From the NCBI RefSeq assembly GCF_007997135.1, contig NZ_VORU01000012.1, forward strand, positions 28,498 to 92,497: a stretch of 64,000 nucleotides of DNA, in the 5' to 3' direction. The notes below the pieces were generated by a model. It ran no database searches, was not told where the DNA came from, and saw nothing but the letters and a program-made list of their open reading frames with translations. A program made the translations under genes and the position numbers. This document shows, piece after piece, positions 36,708 to 45,423 of this stretch. Numbering within the stretch: position 1 is the stretch's first letter; each line of letters opens with the position of its first letter. The stretch is from Aequorivita lipolytica. Lineage in GTDB: Bacteria > Bacteroidota > Bacteroidia > Flavobacteriales > Flavobacteriaceae.

Positions 36708-37835
36708 TTGAATAAAACCCCCTTCCTCTTGCTTTTGCTGTTGTTCCCTTTCTGTTTGTTTTCCCAAAATGACAGCATCCAAAAAAAACTCAAGTTCTCT
36801 GCCGATTTTAGATTTAGGGTAGAGGAAGACTGGAATTCCCGAAAACCGGACGGTTCGTTCCGGGATGATCGAACCCGTTTGCGTTACCGTGCAAGGCTGG
36901 GCGCAACTTATGACTATAAAGATTGGGTTTCCTTCGGAATGCGGATCCGTACTGGGCAACCTGAAAAGCAGCAAGATCCGCAGCTCACTTTGGGCGACCA
37001 GTTTAGCAGCTTGCCCATTGCTTTTGAAAAGATATATGCCAGTTTCAACTATAATTGGTTGAGCGCTTGGATCGGGAAAAATACCTTCCCTTTTGAAAAA
37101 CAGAACGAGCTTTTTTGGAGCGATAATGTATTCCCCGAAGGCGTTTCCCTTTCGGGGAAATTTAATTTTGAGAATGAATTTGTGCAATCATTAAAAGTGA
37201 ATACCGGACATTTCATTTTTGCCACCAGTAACAGTTCTTTGAAAAAGGACAGCTATTTTGAAGGAATTCAGCTGGTTTCTTCGCATTGGCAAAACAGGGT
37301 GAAGTTTTTTCCCGCTTTTTATTATTTCAAAAATATGCCGAACATTCCCGATGGCGGTGATACTTTTAATATTGATTATTCCATAGTTCATCTTGGAACC
37401 AAAGTTGACGTCTTTATGAAACCCAAAATTACCGTCGGGTTTGACTATTATCAAAACGTAAAGGATTATAACGACAACGATTCCATTCCGAAGAATTTAC
37501 AGGACCAAAAAACAGGCTATGTGGCAAATGCTGGCATCGGGAAATTGGACAAAAAAGGCGATTGGAAAGTGCAGCTTACCTATATGTATTTGAAACGTTT
37601 TGCCGCTGTGGATTATTTGGCACAAAACGATTGGGCGCGTTGGGATTATTCTTCCCAAGGCTCTCCAGATGGAAGGCTTACCAACTATAAAGGACTTGAA
37701 ATAATGGCCGGCTATGGCCTTGCCGAAAACATGGATTTAAAAGTGCGGTTCTTTACCGTGGAGCAATTGGTGCCGTATGGAATAGCCAAGGAAATCGGTG
37801 ACCGCATTCGGTTTGATTTTAATATTGGGTTTTAA
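36708..37835 (+). CDS. Putative porin (outer membrane beta-barrel)
   Basis: This 375-residue protein has a signal peptide (LLLLLLFPFCLFSQ) and then alternating amphipathic strands rich in aromatics (FSADFRFRVEEDW, RLRYRARLGATYDY) ending in a C-terminal Phe (RFDFNIGF), as expected for an outer membrane barrel. It matches the putative-porin type common in Bacteroidota. The start appears to be TTG at 36708, since it directly precedes the signal peptide. Substrate unknown. Confidence 0.8.
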   Translation: MNKTPFLLLLLLFPFCLFSQNDSIQKKLKFSADFRFRVEEDWNSRKPDGSFRDDRTRLRYRARLGATYDYKDWVSFGMRIRTGQPEKQQDPQLTLGDQFSSLPIAFEKIYASFNYNWLSAWIGKNTFPFEKQNELFWSDNVFPEGVSLSGKFNFENEFVQSLKVNTGHFIFATSNSSLKKDSYFEGIQLVSSHWQNRVKFFPAFYYFKNMPNIPDGGDTFNIDYSIVHLGTKVDVFMKPKITVGFDYYQNVKDYNDNDSIPKNLQDQKTGYVANAGIGKLDKKGDWKVQLTYMYLKRFAAVDYLAQNDWARWDYSSQGSPDGRLTNYKGLEIMAGYGLAENMDLKVRFFTVEQLVPYGIAKEIGDRIRFDFNIGF

Positions 37836-37865
37836 TACTTTTGAAGAAACCTTTTTAGATAGCCC

Positions 37866-38516
37866 ATGTCGCAAATAGATTCGTTCAACATTAAAATGGA
37901 CACGGAAAAAAACCTGCTCCCAAAAGACGGCACCGTCAATTACTTCGGAACCATTTTTTCAGAAGAGGACGCCAACCATTATTTTAAAATCCTTCACAAT
38001 ACAATTAATTGGAAGCACGACGAAGTTTTTATCTTCGGAAAAAAGATTGTCACCAAACGGAAAGTAGCCTGGTACGGCGAACGCGAGTTTGAATACACGT
38101 ATTCCAAAATCACCAAAAAAGCCAATTTGTGGACGCCCGAATTACTTCAACTCAAAAAACAGATTGAAGAAAAAAGCGGCGAAAGCTTCAACAGTTGCCT
38201 GCTTAATCTCTATCACACAGGGGAGGAAGGCATGGGCTGGCACAGTGACGCTGAAAAGGATCTTCAAAAAAATAGTTCCATTGCCTCGGTAAGTTTTGGC
38301 GCAGAGCGGAAGTTTGTTTTTAAGCATAAGGAAACCAAAGAAACCGTATCCCTTAACCTGAAAAATGGTAGCCTTTTACTAATGAAAGGCACTACACAAA
38401 AGCATTGGCTGCACCGATTGCCGGCTACTAAAAAGGTGCAAGCTGCGAGGATTAATTTGACTTTTAGAACGATTGATGCGAAGGACGAACGACGAGGGAC
38501 GAACGACGAAGCATGA
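37866..38516 (+). CDS. AlkB-like 2-oxoglutarate/Fe(II) dioxygenase
   Basis: This 216-residue enzyme repairs alkylated DNA or RNA bases by oxidative demethylation. The iron ligands HxD are in GWHSDAE (His126, Asp128), with the distal His in KHWLHRLP (about 183) and the 2-oxoglutarate-binding arginine in ARINLTFR. The substrate-contact motif NLYHTGEEGMGWH is typical of ALKBH2/AlkB-type repair enzymes. The last 15 residues come from a tandem GGACGAACGACGA duplication and look like a recent tail extension. It starts 30 bases after the porin gene. Confidence 0.92.
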   Translation: MSQIDSFNIKMDTEKNLLPKDGTVNYFGTIFSEEDANHYFKILHNTINWKHDEVFIFGKKIVTKRKVAWYGEREFEYTYSKITKKANLWTPELLQLKKQIEEKSGESFNSCLLNLYHTGEEGMGWHSDAEKDLQKNSSIASVSFGAERKFVFKHKETKETVSLNLKNGSLLLMKGTTQKHWLHRLPATKKVQAARINLTFRTIDAKDERRGTNDEA

Positions 38517-38792
38517 TCGAAAAGGTGCGAACAACGAGCGACGAGGTGTTTGAGAGTAGGACTCTTTTTAATCATTATATTGATTTGATCATTTACCATT
38601 TCCCTTATTGGGGAATGATATTTTGATTTATATTTGATAGTAAAATTACATACTTGTTTGGCATAGAATTAATTAAAAAGTTCGTATAGCAAGATGTTTT
38701 ACAAATCAAAGTGTCTGAATTCCAAAAACATTATTTTTTAAAACGGGGAAACCTAAAACCATAAAGATTAGCCAACGCAAATGAGGTAGAAA

Positions 38793-39359
38793 ATGAAAAG
38801 AAGAAAATTAATAATAGCACTCCTTGCTTCTATACCACTTACTCTAATTGCTAAAACAACAAATTGGAAATTTGATATACGCACCAATAAAGGTTTTAAA
38901 GTAAATTCTGGAGAAGGTAGATTTGGTGAGCATTATAAAATGAAAGGCATAACCTTGAACGTTTTGGATATAAAAATTTCAGGGAGCGACACCGATAACG
39001 ATTTGGCTGTTTTTGAGCAAAACGGACTTACACCAAAAGGTGGCCCACCTTTGCATGTTCATCCTTTTCAAGATGAATGGTTTTATGTTGTTGAAGGGGA
39101 GTACTTGTTTCAGGTTGGCGATGAGAATTATGAAATGAAAGCTGGCGACACCATTTTTCTACCAAGGAACGTTCAGCACGCCTTTGTCCAGTTAACAGAA
39201 AAAGGAAAGATGATTGTTTCCTATCTACCAGCGGGAAAGATGGAGGCCTTTTTTAAGGTAACTGACCAATGGACTTCCCCGCCCACTAAAGAGGAACTTA
39301 TAAAAGTTTTCGAAGACCACGATATGATTTTAGTCGGACCACCATTAAAAGCAGATTGA
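38793..39359 (+). CDS. Exported cupin-domain protein
   Basis: The protein has 188 residues with a probable signal or anchor (LIIALLASIPLTLIA) and a cupin beta-barrel at about 75-165. The metal ligands are His88, His90, Glu95 and His129 in HVHPFQDEWFYVVEGEY and FLPRNVQHAF. A GAGGTAG sequence 8 bases before the ATG could act as a ribosome-binding site, which is unusual here. The reaction is unknown; cupins of this shape include quercetinase-like dioxygenases and isomerases. Confidence 0.85.
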   Translation: MKRRKLIIALLASIPLTLIAKTTNWKFDIRTNKGFKVNSGEGRFGEHYKMKGITLNVLDIKISGSDTDNDLAVFEQNGLTPKGGPPLHVHPFQDEWFYVVEGEYLFQVGDENYEMKAGDTIFLPRNVQHAFVQLTEKGKMIVSYLPAGKMEAFFKVTDQWTSPPTKEELIKVFEDHDMILVGPPLKAD

Positions 39360-39393
39360 TAAATTAACAATTAACCAGTATCAAGTTAAGTGA

Positions 39394-39522
39394 AAAACTA
39401 AGCGAAAACTGGGAAATAAATTTGACATCAAGGAATTCCAAGATGAAGTTTTAAAAGATGGCAGTATGCCGCTTGTGCTTTTAGAAAGGAAGATTGATGG
39501 GTGGATTAATAATCAACTCTAA
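39394..39522 (+). pseudogene. C-terminal fragment of a DUF885 peptidase
   Basis: The frame ending at the TAA 39520-39522 encodes FDIKEFQDEVLKDGSMP followed by LVLLERKIDGWINNQL. This matches the C-terminus of the full DUF885 protein at 46879-48708 (FDIREFHEVVLSHGAIP and following). No start or earlier domain remains, so this is the tail of a lost DUF885 gene. Confidence 0.8.
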
Positions 39523-39621
39523 TTGTTTATTGATAATTGTTTATTGTTGAAGCCTATTCACAAAAACAGCTTAAAGCTTATTGCCTAATGCCTAATGCCT
39601 TTTATAAAGTATATTGCCCCT

Positions 39622-40320
39622 ATGATAGATTTACCCCATACCGCAAATCAAATTCACCGTGTCACAAATTTTAAAGACTTGGTTTCCACGCCTTTTCAAG
39701 GAGAAATGAACGCCATTTGTTGGACTCGAAAACTAACTGGTGATTTTTCTGAGATTGTTAAACAAGTTGAAATAAACGAAAATATAGCAACACTTGATGA
39801 AGAGCAGCTTCGTGAGCTACAGTTAAGTGAACAAGGGCAGCTTGCTCGTGAAATCCTTCTGAATGACCTAAAAGTGTTGACAGCTCACGGGGCATCTCCA
39901 ACTCTTAATCTGATAAAATACTATGATAGAGATGATGCCTTCCCTTTTTTTCCAACCGATGTTTATTCTTTTCACGTAGATCGCTCTCCCGTACCAACCG
40001 ATACCTTTTTATGCACCTATTATGGTGAGCCGAGTGATATATTGCCCAATTCGCAAGGCATACAAAAAATCCTTATTCCCGAAATACTCGCTGAACTCAA
40101 AAAACTATATGGTGGCCCAGATGCTGGTTTTGAAGCCTTTTTAAGTGACTATTTCTTTGATCTACACTATCAAGCTTTACCTCAAGCACAACCCATTAGC
40201 TTAGGCATTGGTCATTTATGGCGGTTGGCGATTGATCATCCCGAAAGTAAAGTTCCTCCTTGTCTTCATCGTGCACCAGAAGAAAAAAATGGACAGCACC
40301 GGTTGTTGATGATTTGTTAA
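39622..40320 (+). CDS. DUF1826-like protein
   Basis: The protein has about 232 residues. The C-terminal part contains FHVDRSPVPTDTFLCTYYGEPSD and a closing PPCLHRAPEEKNGQHRLLMI, which resembles the DUF1826 family. An ATG at 39595 is also in frame but lies in a repetitive GCCTAATGCC stretch, so the ATG at 39622 is preferred. No function is known. It sits at the edge of the accessory region, right after the DUF885 fragment. Confidence 0.6.
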   Translation: MIDLPHTANQIHRVTNFKDLVSTPFQGEMNAICWTRKLTGDFSEIVKQVEINENIATLDEEQLRELQLSEQGQLAREILLNDLKVLTAHGASPTLNLIKYYDRDDAFPFFPTDVYSFHVDRSPVPTDTFLCTYYGEPSDILPNSQGIQKILIPEILAELKKLYGGPDAGFEAFLSDYFFDLHYQALPQAQPISLGIGHLWRLAIDHPESKVPPCLHRAPEEKNGQHRLLMIC

Positions 40321-40406
40321 ATAAAGACATAGGTATATATCCTGGGATAAATACTATGAGGTATTCATTTAAATGTTTCCCCTTTTTTATAAAAGACAAC
40401 CTCCAA

Positions 40407-40439
40407 TAGTTCTACATTTGAGAACTAATTGTATCTTTG
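40407..40439 (+). promoter_or_regulatory. higBA promoter with a probable operator
   Basis: A perfect 7-bp inverted repeat, TAGTTCT at 40407-40413 and AGAACTA at 40421-40427, surrounds the promoter-like TACATTTG (40413-40420). A second -7-like box, TATCTTTG, is at 40432-40439. HigA-type antitoxins usually repress their own promoter by binding such repeats, so this is a likely operator. Binding is inferred. Confidence 0.55.
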
Positions 40440-40455
40440 TTTCATAATTGGACTG

Positions 40456-40752
40456 ATGAAACGAATCATTGCAAAAAGTACGCTTCGAGAATATTGGGAA
40501 AGCCACGCTGATTCTGAACAGTATTTAAAAACTTGGTATGACACAGTAAAGAGTGCTAAATGGTTTTCGCCCAATGACGTCAAACAAACTTACATCAACG
40601 CAAGTATTTTAAAGAACGGTCGCGTAGTTTTCAATATAAAAGGAAATTATTACCGACTGATTGTTAAATTCAATTACGAAAAACAATGGGCATTTATTCG
40701 TTTTATTGGCACACACGCTGAATATGACAAAATAGATGCGGACACGATTTAA
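40456..40752 (+). CDS. higB: HigB-type toxin (mRNA interferase)
   Basis: This 98-residue toxin is of the HigB family, which cuts mRNA on the ribosome. The typical fold signs are MKRIIAKSTLREYWESH, ILKNGRVVFNIKGNYYRLIVK and WAFIRFIGTHAEYDKI. The ATG at 40456 gives the usual N-terminus. The toxin gene precedes the antitoxin, as in higBA loci; the antitoxin ATG starts 10 bases after its stop. Confidence 0.9.
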   Translation: MKRIIAKSTLREYWESHADSEQYLKTWYDTVKSAKWFSPNDVKQTYINASILKNGRVVFNIKGNYYRLIVKFNYEKQWAFIRFIGTHAEYDKIDADTI

Positions 40753-40762
40753 AAAATTAATT

Positions 40763-41134
40763 ATGGAGTTAAAGCCTATTAAAACTAACAAAAATTACCA
40801 AGATGCGCTTATACGTTTGGAAGTAATTTTCGATGCCCCAATCGATACAAAAGAGGGCGACGAGGCGGAAATTCTTTCGATGCTTATCGAGAATTACGAA
40901 AACGAACATTATCCCATTGAGGCACCAGATCCAATCGAGGCCATAAAAATACGGATGGAAGAATTGAATATGCGCCAAAAAGACTTGGTTGGTATAATCG
41001 GTGGGAAAAGCCGAGTATCGGAAATTCTGAACCGAAAGAAAAGATTGACTGTCGATATGATTAGAGATTTAGAAAAAACACTTCAAATTTCTGCTTCGGT
41101 TCTGGTCAATAATTACCAACTCGAACCGAAATAA
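40763..41134 (+). CDS. higA: HigA-type antitoxin (HTH)
   Basis: The 123-residue antitoxin has an N-terminal region ([20 protein letters not shown]) and a C-terminal XRE helix-turn-helix ([34 protein letters not shown], about residues 65-100). It pairs with the HigB toxin immediately upstream and probably represses the operon through the inverted repeat at 40407-40427. Confidence 0.9.
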   Translation: MELKPIKTNKNYQDALIRLEVIFDAPIDTKEGDEAEILSMLIENYENEHYPIEAPDPIEAIKIRMEELNMRQKDLVGIIGGKSRVSEILNRKKRLTVDMIRDLEKTLQISASVLVNNYQLEPK

Positions 41135-41145
41135 CAAAAGGTAAC

Positions 41146-42423
41146 ATGAACGAAATAATATGTCCCAATTGCAAGAAAGCCTTTAAAGTTGATGAAGCTG
41201 GATTTGCTGATATACTTAAGCAGGTTCGCGATCATCAATTTGAACACGAGTTAAACAAACGCCTGGCACTTGCTGAAAATGAAAAGGTAAATGCGGTTAA
41301 GCTCGCAGAAGCCAACATAAAAAATTCGTTGCAAGACCAACTTGCAAAAAAGGAAAGGGAAATAAGTGACCTTAAAGCCCAAAGTGAACGCTCCCTTGCA
41401 GAGCAATTAGCTAAGAAAGAAGCGGAGATTTCTGATATGAAATCGAAAATTCAGAATGCAGAGATTGACAAAAAACTAACCGTTGGAGAGGCTATTAGGG
41501 CAATTGAAAAAGAGCGTGATAATCTTGCCACTGATTTAAAAATAAAAGAAACGGAAACACAGTTACTTGAAAAATCCATAAACGAGAAATTTACTGATAA
41601 ACTCAAGGTAAAGGACGAAATCATCAAAATGAAAGATGAGGATATTGAACGCTTAAAAGACTTTAAGCAAAAGCTTTCCACAAAAATGATTGGCGAAACC
41701 TTAGAGCAGCATTGTGAAGCTGAGTTCAATAAACTGCGGGCAACAGCTTTTCAAAATGCCTATTTTGAAAAAGATAACGACGCCAGAGGTGGCAACAAAG
41801 GCGATTTTATTTATAGGGAAACGGATGAAGCAGGTAATGAAATCATTTCTATTATGTTCGAAATGAAAAATGAGAATGACGAAACTGCTACAAAAAAGAG
41901 GAATGATGATTTTTTTGCAAAACTGGACAAAGACCGGACAGAAAAGAAATGTGAATACGCAGTGCTGGTTTCTTTACTTGAAGCCGAAAATGAACTTTAT
42001 AACACAGGAATAGTTGATGTAGCGCATAGATTTAAAAAAATGTACGTGGTGCGACCTCAATTTTTCATTCCCATTATTACCCTGCTTCGCAATGCAGCAA
42101 TGAATTCCATGCAATACAAAACAGAACTTAATTTAATAAGAAACCAAAACGTGGACATTACCAATTTTGAGGATAAAATAAACACGTTTAAAGATGGTTT
42201 TGCAAGAAATTATGATTTAGCCAGCAGACAATTTAAAACAGCAATTGAAGAAATAGATAAAACAATGGATCATCTTCAAAAAACAAAAGATAATCTTTTG
42301 GCATCTGTAAACAACCTACGCCTTGCTAACAATAAGGCGGAAGATTTAACCATTAAAAAATTAACCCACGGAAACCCTACAATGACAGCAAAATTTGATG
42401 GGCTTTCGGGTAAAGGGGAATAA
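41146..42423 (+). CDS. DUF2130 domain protein
   Basis: The protein has 425 residues. The N-terminus has a possible zinc ribbon half (CPNCKKAF, residues 6-13), then a long coiled coil (about 30-180), and the DUF2130 core with [22 protein letters not shown] and [17 protein letters not shown] (about 205-290). This core has a nuclease-like look (D...E...K) but no activity is proven. The gene lies 11 bases after higA. A truncated second copy of its 3' end lies at 44066-44258. Confidence 0.85.
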   Translation: MNEIICPNCKKAFKVDEAGFADILKQVRDHQFEHELNKRLALAENEKVNAVKLAEANIKNSLQDQLAKKEREISDLKAQSERSLAEQLAKKEAEISDMKSKIQNAEIDKKLTVGEAIRAIEKERDNLATDLKIKETETQLLEKSINEKFTDKLKVKDEIIKMKDEDIERLKDFKQKLSTKMIGETLEQHCEAEFNKLRATAFQNAYFEKDNDARGGNKGDFIYRETDEAGNEIISIMFEMKNENDETATKKRNDDFFAKLDKDRTEKKCEYAVLVSLLEAENELYNTGIVDVAHRFKKMYVVRPQFFIPIITLLRNAAMNSMQYKTELNLIRNQNVDITNFEDKINTFKDGFARNYDLASRQFKTAIEEIDKTMDHLQKTKDNLLASVNNLRLANNKAEDLTIKKLTHGNPTMTAKFDGLSGKGE

Positions 42424-42461
42424 ATTATAGACGACCTAAATAAGTATAATTAATTTGGTGG

Positions 42462-42507
42462 TTTGCGGTTTTCCGTAATTTGGGTTTTTTTCTTTGAATT
42501 ATATTTG
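42462..42507 (+). promoter_or_regulatory. Hairpin plus promoter, copy A
   Basis: A palindrome TTGCGG-TTTT-CCGTAA (42463-42478) is followed by TTTG (42479-42482), a 17-base spacer and TATATTTG (42500-42507). This is a good Bacteroidota promoter for the downstream broken HTH gene and Bro-N gene. The same arrangement recurs at 44212-44256, and a similar one at 54666-54709. Confidence 0.65.
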
Positions 42508-42600
42508 AATATACGCCTGCGCGCATGTGCGGGATAGCTAATTGCCTATATAAACATATTACCCAACATTACGAAAAAACAAAAATTGTAACTTTAAAGA

Positions 42601-42922
42601 ATGAACAAAGATTTAACAACACCGGACTTACATAGAAGAAATATTCTAAATAATAATTATGCTTTAGAAATCATCTATGATGAAATTTCTTTTCCAGGTG
42701 TAATGTTTGGAGGGTAAATAAAGATTTACAAAAAAACAAGTAGCGGAATTCTTCGAAGTTGACGACAGAACTGTTGATAGATATATTGAAAACAATAAGT
42801 CAGAATTCGAAGAATCTGGATATGAAGTTTTAAAACATAATAGACTGAAAATGTTTAAGTTATCTTATGTCCACGACATCAATGTCGCTAACATAGATGA
42901 ATCACTTCAAAAAACATTTTAA
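42601..42922 (+). pseudogene. Frameshifted HTH-like gene
   Basis: An ATG at 42601 opens MNKDLTTPDLHRRNILNNN and runs to a TAA at 42715. The +1 frame then continues as RFTKKQVAEFFEVDDRTVDR and further in-frame to a TAA at 42920-42922. The two parts together make one small protein with a helix-turn-helix-like middle (VAEFFEVDDRTVDRYI). An extra base near 42706-42712 and a nearby stop break the frame. Sequences of this type often sit beside restriction-modification genes in Bacteroidota. Confidence 0.7.
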
Positions 42923-42941
42923 CAATTTGTAAGCTAGTAGT

Positions 42942-43775
42942 ATGACCAAAGAAACCGCCATAAAATTATTTGAGCAACAGCAAGTGCGCACACATTGGGA
43001 TGAGGAGCAAGAAAAATGGTTTTTTTCTATTGTTGACGTTATAGCAATATTAACAGAAAGTGAAAGACCTAGAAAATATTGGAGTGACTTAAAAAGTAAG
43101 CTAAATAAAGAAGGAAGTGAGTTGTCCGAAAAAATCGGACAACTGAAAATGTTGTCACCAGATGGCAAATTATATAAAACAGATGTAGCAAATACCGAGC
43201 AGTTGTTCCGTCTAATACAGTCCATCCCGTCACCCAAAGCAGAACCTTTTAAACTATGGATAGCAAAAGTAGCGAAAGAACGTATTGATGAAATTGAAGA
43301 CCCAGAACTAGGTTTTGATAGACTAATGGAAACCTACCTTAAAAAAGGATACAGTACCCAATGGATAAACCAACGCCTTAAAAGTATAGAAGTACGCAAA
43401 GAATTGACAGATGAATGGGATGATAGAGGCGTAAAGAAAGGAACGGAATACGCTATACTTACTAATGAAATTACAAAAGCTTGGAGTGGTTTTGATGTAA
43501 AAAATTACAAAAAACTGAAAGGGCTCAAAAAAGAAAATTTACGTGATAATATGAGCAATTTAGAGCTTGTACTCAATATGCTTGCAGAAGCCACCACTAC
43601 TGAAATAAGTAAAGAAAAAAAGCCAAAGGGTTTTGAAGAAAACAAAAAAGTGGCAAAACAAGGCGGAACCATTGCAGGAAATACCAAAAAAGAGATTGAA
43701 GAAAAGTCAGGTAAAAAAATAGTTACTAAATTATCTGCAAAAGATTCTTTAGACAGTAAAACTAAATTGAAATGA
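42942..43775 (+). CDS. Bro-N (phage antirepressor-like) protein
   Basis: The 277-residue protein has an N-terminal BRO-N domain (about residues 1-105; WFFSIVDVIAILTESERPRKYW), related to phage antirepressors and DNA-damage-inducible protein D. The C-terminal half is basic and lysine-rich (GFEENKKVAKQGGTIAGNTKKEIEEKSGKKI). Its stop overlaps the ATG of the next gene (ATGA), which is a type III restriction fragment, so it is part of a damaged restriction-modification operon. Confidence 0.82.
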   Translation: MTKETAIKLFEQQQVRTHWDEEQEKWFFSIVDVIAILTESERPRKYWSDLKSKLNKEGSELSEKIGQLKMLSPDGKLYKTDVANTEQLFRLIQSIPSPKAEPFKLWIAKVAKERIDEIEDPELGFDRLMETYLKKGYSTQWINQRLKSIEVRKELTDEWDDRGVKKGTEYAILTNEITKAWSGFDVKNYKKLKGLKKENLRDNMSNLELVLNMLAEATTTEISKEKKPKGFEENKKVAKQGGTIAGNTKKEIEEKSGKKIVTKLSAKDSLDSKTKLK

Positions 43776-44098
43776 AACGATTCAATTTTGAAAAAAATCT
43801 ATTACATCAAACACAAGCTGTAAACATTACTGTTAGTGTCTTTAATAATTTAGATATTGCGCAAGCGAAAGGAGTTGACCAGCAGTTTCTCCATCCTGTG
43901 AATGATTTTGAAACAGGATTTGGATACATTACAAACATTCGTAATATACTAGAACGCAACGGTTTTGACGAAAAAAGAAATGGCAGAAGTAACATCATAA
44001 ATATTATGATGGAAACAGGAACAGGGACAGGAACAGGAACAGGAAAAACCTTTACTAAAACAATTTACGCACGGCTAATAATAAAGCAGACGATTTAA
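43772..44098 (+). pseudogene. Truncated type III restriction (res) subunit
   Basis: The frame starts MKRFNFEKNLLHQTQAVN, the classical start of type III restriction Res subunits, and reaches the helicase Walker A region (NIINIMMETGTG...GKT). The protein then stops at 108 residues, where the sequence switches into a copy of the DUF2130 3' end at about 44066. Five ACAGGR codon pairs encode the P-loop (44015-44044), against two in normal MMETGTGKT, giving three extra Thr-Gly pairs. The gene cannot encode a working restriction enzyme. Confidence 0.85.
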
Positions 44099-44258
44099 CC
44101 ATTAAAAAATTAACCCACGGAAACCCTACTATGAAAGCGAAGTTTGATGGGCTTTCGGGGAAGGAGGAATAAATTATAGATGGTCTAAATATGTATAATT
44201 AATTTGGTGCTTTACGGTTTTCCGTAATTTGGGTGTTTTAGTTTGAATTATATTTGAA
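44066..44258 (+). repeat. Partial copy of the DUF2130 gene end and downstream promoter
   Basis: Bases 44066-44258 align over their whole length with 42317-42509, the last 33 codons of DUF2130 plus its downstream hairpin and promoter. Scattered substitutions, some changing residues (TMKAKF for TMTAKF), show that it is an old or independent copy. It encodes the tail [18 protein letters not shown] and further, ending in TAA at 44170-44172, without the rest of the gene. Confidence 0.9.
44212..44256 (+). promoter_or_regulatory. Hairpin plus promoter, copy B
   Basis: The palindrome TTACGG-TTTT-CCGTAA (44212-44227) is followed by TTTG (44228-44231), a 17-base spacer and TATATTTG (44249-44256). It can drive the uncharacterised gene at 44317. 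It is the copy B equivalent of 42462-42507. Confidence 0.65.
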
Positions 44259-44284
44259 ATGATATAGCAGCAATAAATATTGCG

Positions 44285-45225
44285 TATATACACCTGTTGG
44301 CAATAAGCTAAAAAAAATGACTGAGAAGACATCAAACCAAAATCCACTTGAATTATATGATGTAATTGTTCGAGGCCCATTTTTGAAAATTTATCAAGCT
44401 CGTAAACTTACGGAATTGACAGATTGGATGCAATTTTCAACTCTTTTGCTTGATAAGTTTGCAATTCATTCAATGTCATTTTATCATCTTTCAAAGGGAA
44501 TTGTAGAGCATAAAAATTCTGGCGAACAGATAAGAATGAATGGATATGATTTATTTACAGTAAATACAACATTTCGAGCACTAATTGAAACATATATAAC
44601 ATTTCACAACATTTTCATAGAGGCAAAAACGGTCGAGGAAACTAAATTCCGATTTTTATTATGGAAACTCGATGGTCTTTATCAAAAACAGAAATATGAA
44701 ATTGTGTACAAAGATTTTGAAAAAGCTAAAGAAATTCTAAAACAAGATAAAGAACTAATTGAGCAGACAAAAATCCAAATTGAGGAATCAAAATTTTATA
44801 CTGCTTTTACCGAAAATGAAATATTAAAAATCTATAATCCACAACGCAAGAATTCCGATTGGCGTTTTCTTATTAAAAGCGAAAAGATAAGACCTCAAAA
44901 AATTATTGATTTGGTCAAACACGTTTGTAAACAAAGAGCATTTGTGAATATGTATAAATACACTTCAATACATTCTCACTCGAATTTTCCAGCTTTAGCT
45001 GAATTTAAAGATACTCGTGGTAAACCAATTTTAGAAAAATATACTGATCCGATAGTAAATGTTGCTACGAATATGACTTGTCTTGTAATAATGGATATGT
45101 GTGCCACGGACGAAAATGCGCAAAGGAAATTTAATACATTTACGATAGAAATTAGAGAATACATCGAAGGAATAACAAATGTGATAAAAAATAATAAATA
45201 AAGCCAATTGCCAAAACCGTTTATA
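44285..45225. repeat. Imperfect inverted repeats bracketing one gene
   Basis: Just before the ATG of the 44317 gene lies CACCTGTTGGCAATAAGCT (44291-44309, preceded by TATATA). Just after its stop lies AGCCAATTGCCAAAACCG (45202-45219, followed by TTTATA). The two are inverted complements at 11 of the first 13 positions and both have an outer TATA tract. The brackets enclose exactly one gene, like the ends of a cassette. The sequence class and function are unknown. Confidence 0.5.
44317..45201 (+). CDS. Uncharacterised 294-residue protein (single-gene cassette)
   Basis: The protein is soluble and mostly helical, with FRALIETYITFHNIFIEA (about residues 87-104) and a C-terminal helix KRFEVM-like region (RAFVNMYKYTSIHSHSNF near 210-227). 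It weakly resembles DUF5677-type proteins but I cannot assign it. It has its own promoter (TATATTTG at 44249) and is bracketed by inverted repeats, and it is not close to a partner gene. A defence or stress role is possible from the location only. Confidence 0.65.
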   Translation: MTEKTSNQNPLELYDVIVRGPFLKIYQARKLTELTDWMQFSTLLLDKFAIHSMSFYHLSKGIVEHKNSGEQIRMNGYDLFTVNTTFRALIETYITFHNIFIEAKTVEETKFRFLLWKLDGLYQKQKYEIVYKDFEKAKEILKQDKELIEQTKIQIEESKFYTAFTENEILKIYNPQRKNSDWRFLIKSEKIRPQKIIDLVKHVCKQRAFVNMYKYTSIHSHSNFPALAEFKDTRGKPILEKYTDPIVNVATNMTCLVIMDMCATDENAQRKFNTFTIEIREYIEGITNVIKNNK

Positions 45226-45423
45226 AAAATAGTGTGAGTGATTGGTAATACAATGGATCGGGCATTTTTGACAAGTCGCCAAGTTTTTTAAAATTTGACG
45301 AATTGCCAAAAATTAAATAATTTGTATAATTTAAAAATTCGACTTGTGTTTACAGAAGGATAAATGCACAATTACCGTTACTGCGCTTAATCCAAACCTT
45401 TCACAACTCAAAGCAACATAAAT

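Noticed and set aside
36636..37187. 183-codon minus-strand frame over the porin start
   Set aside because: It is antisense to the porin signal peptide and barrel, and its product has no domain.
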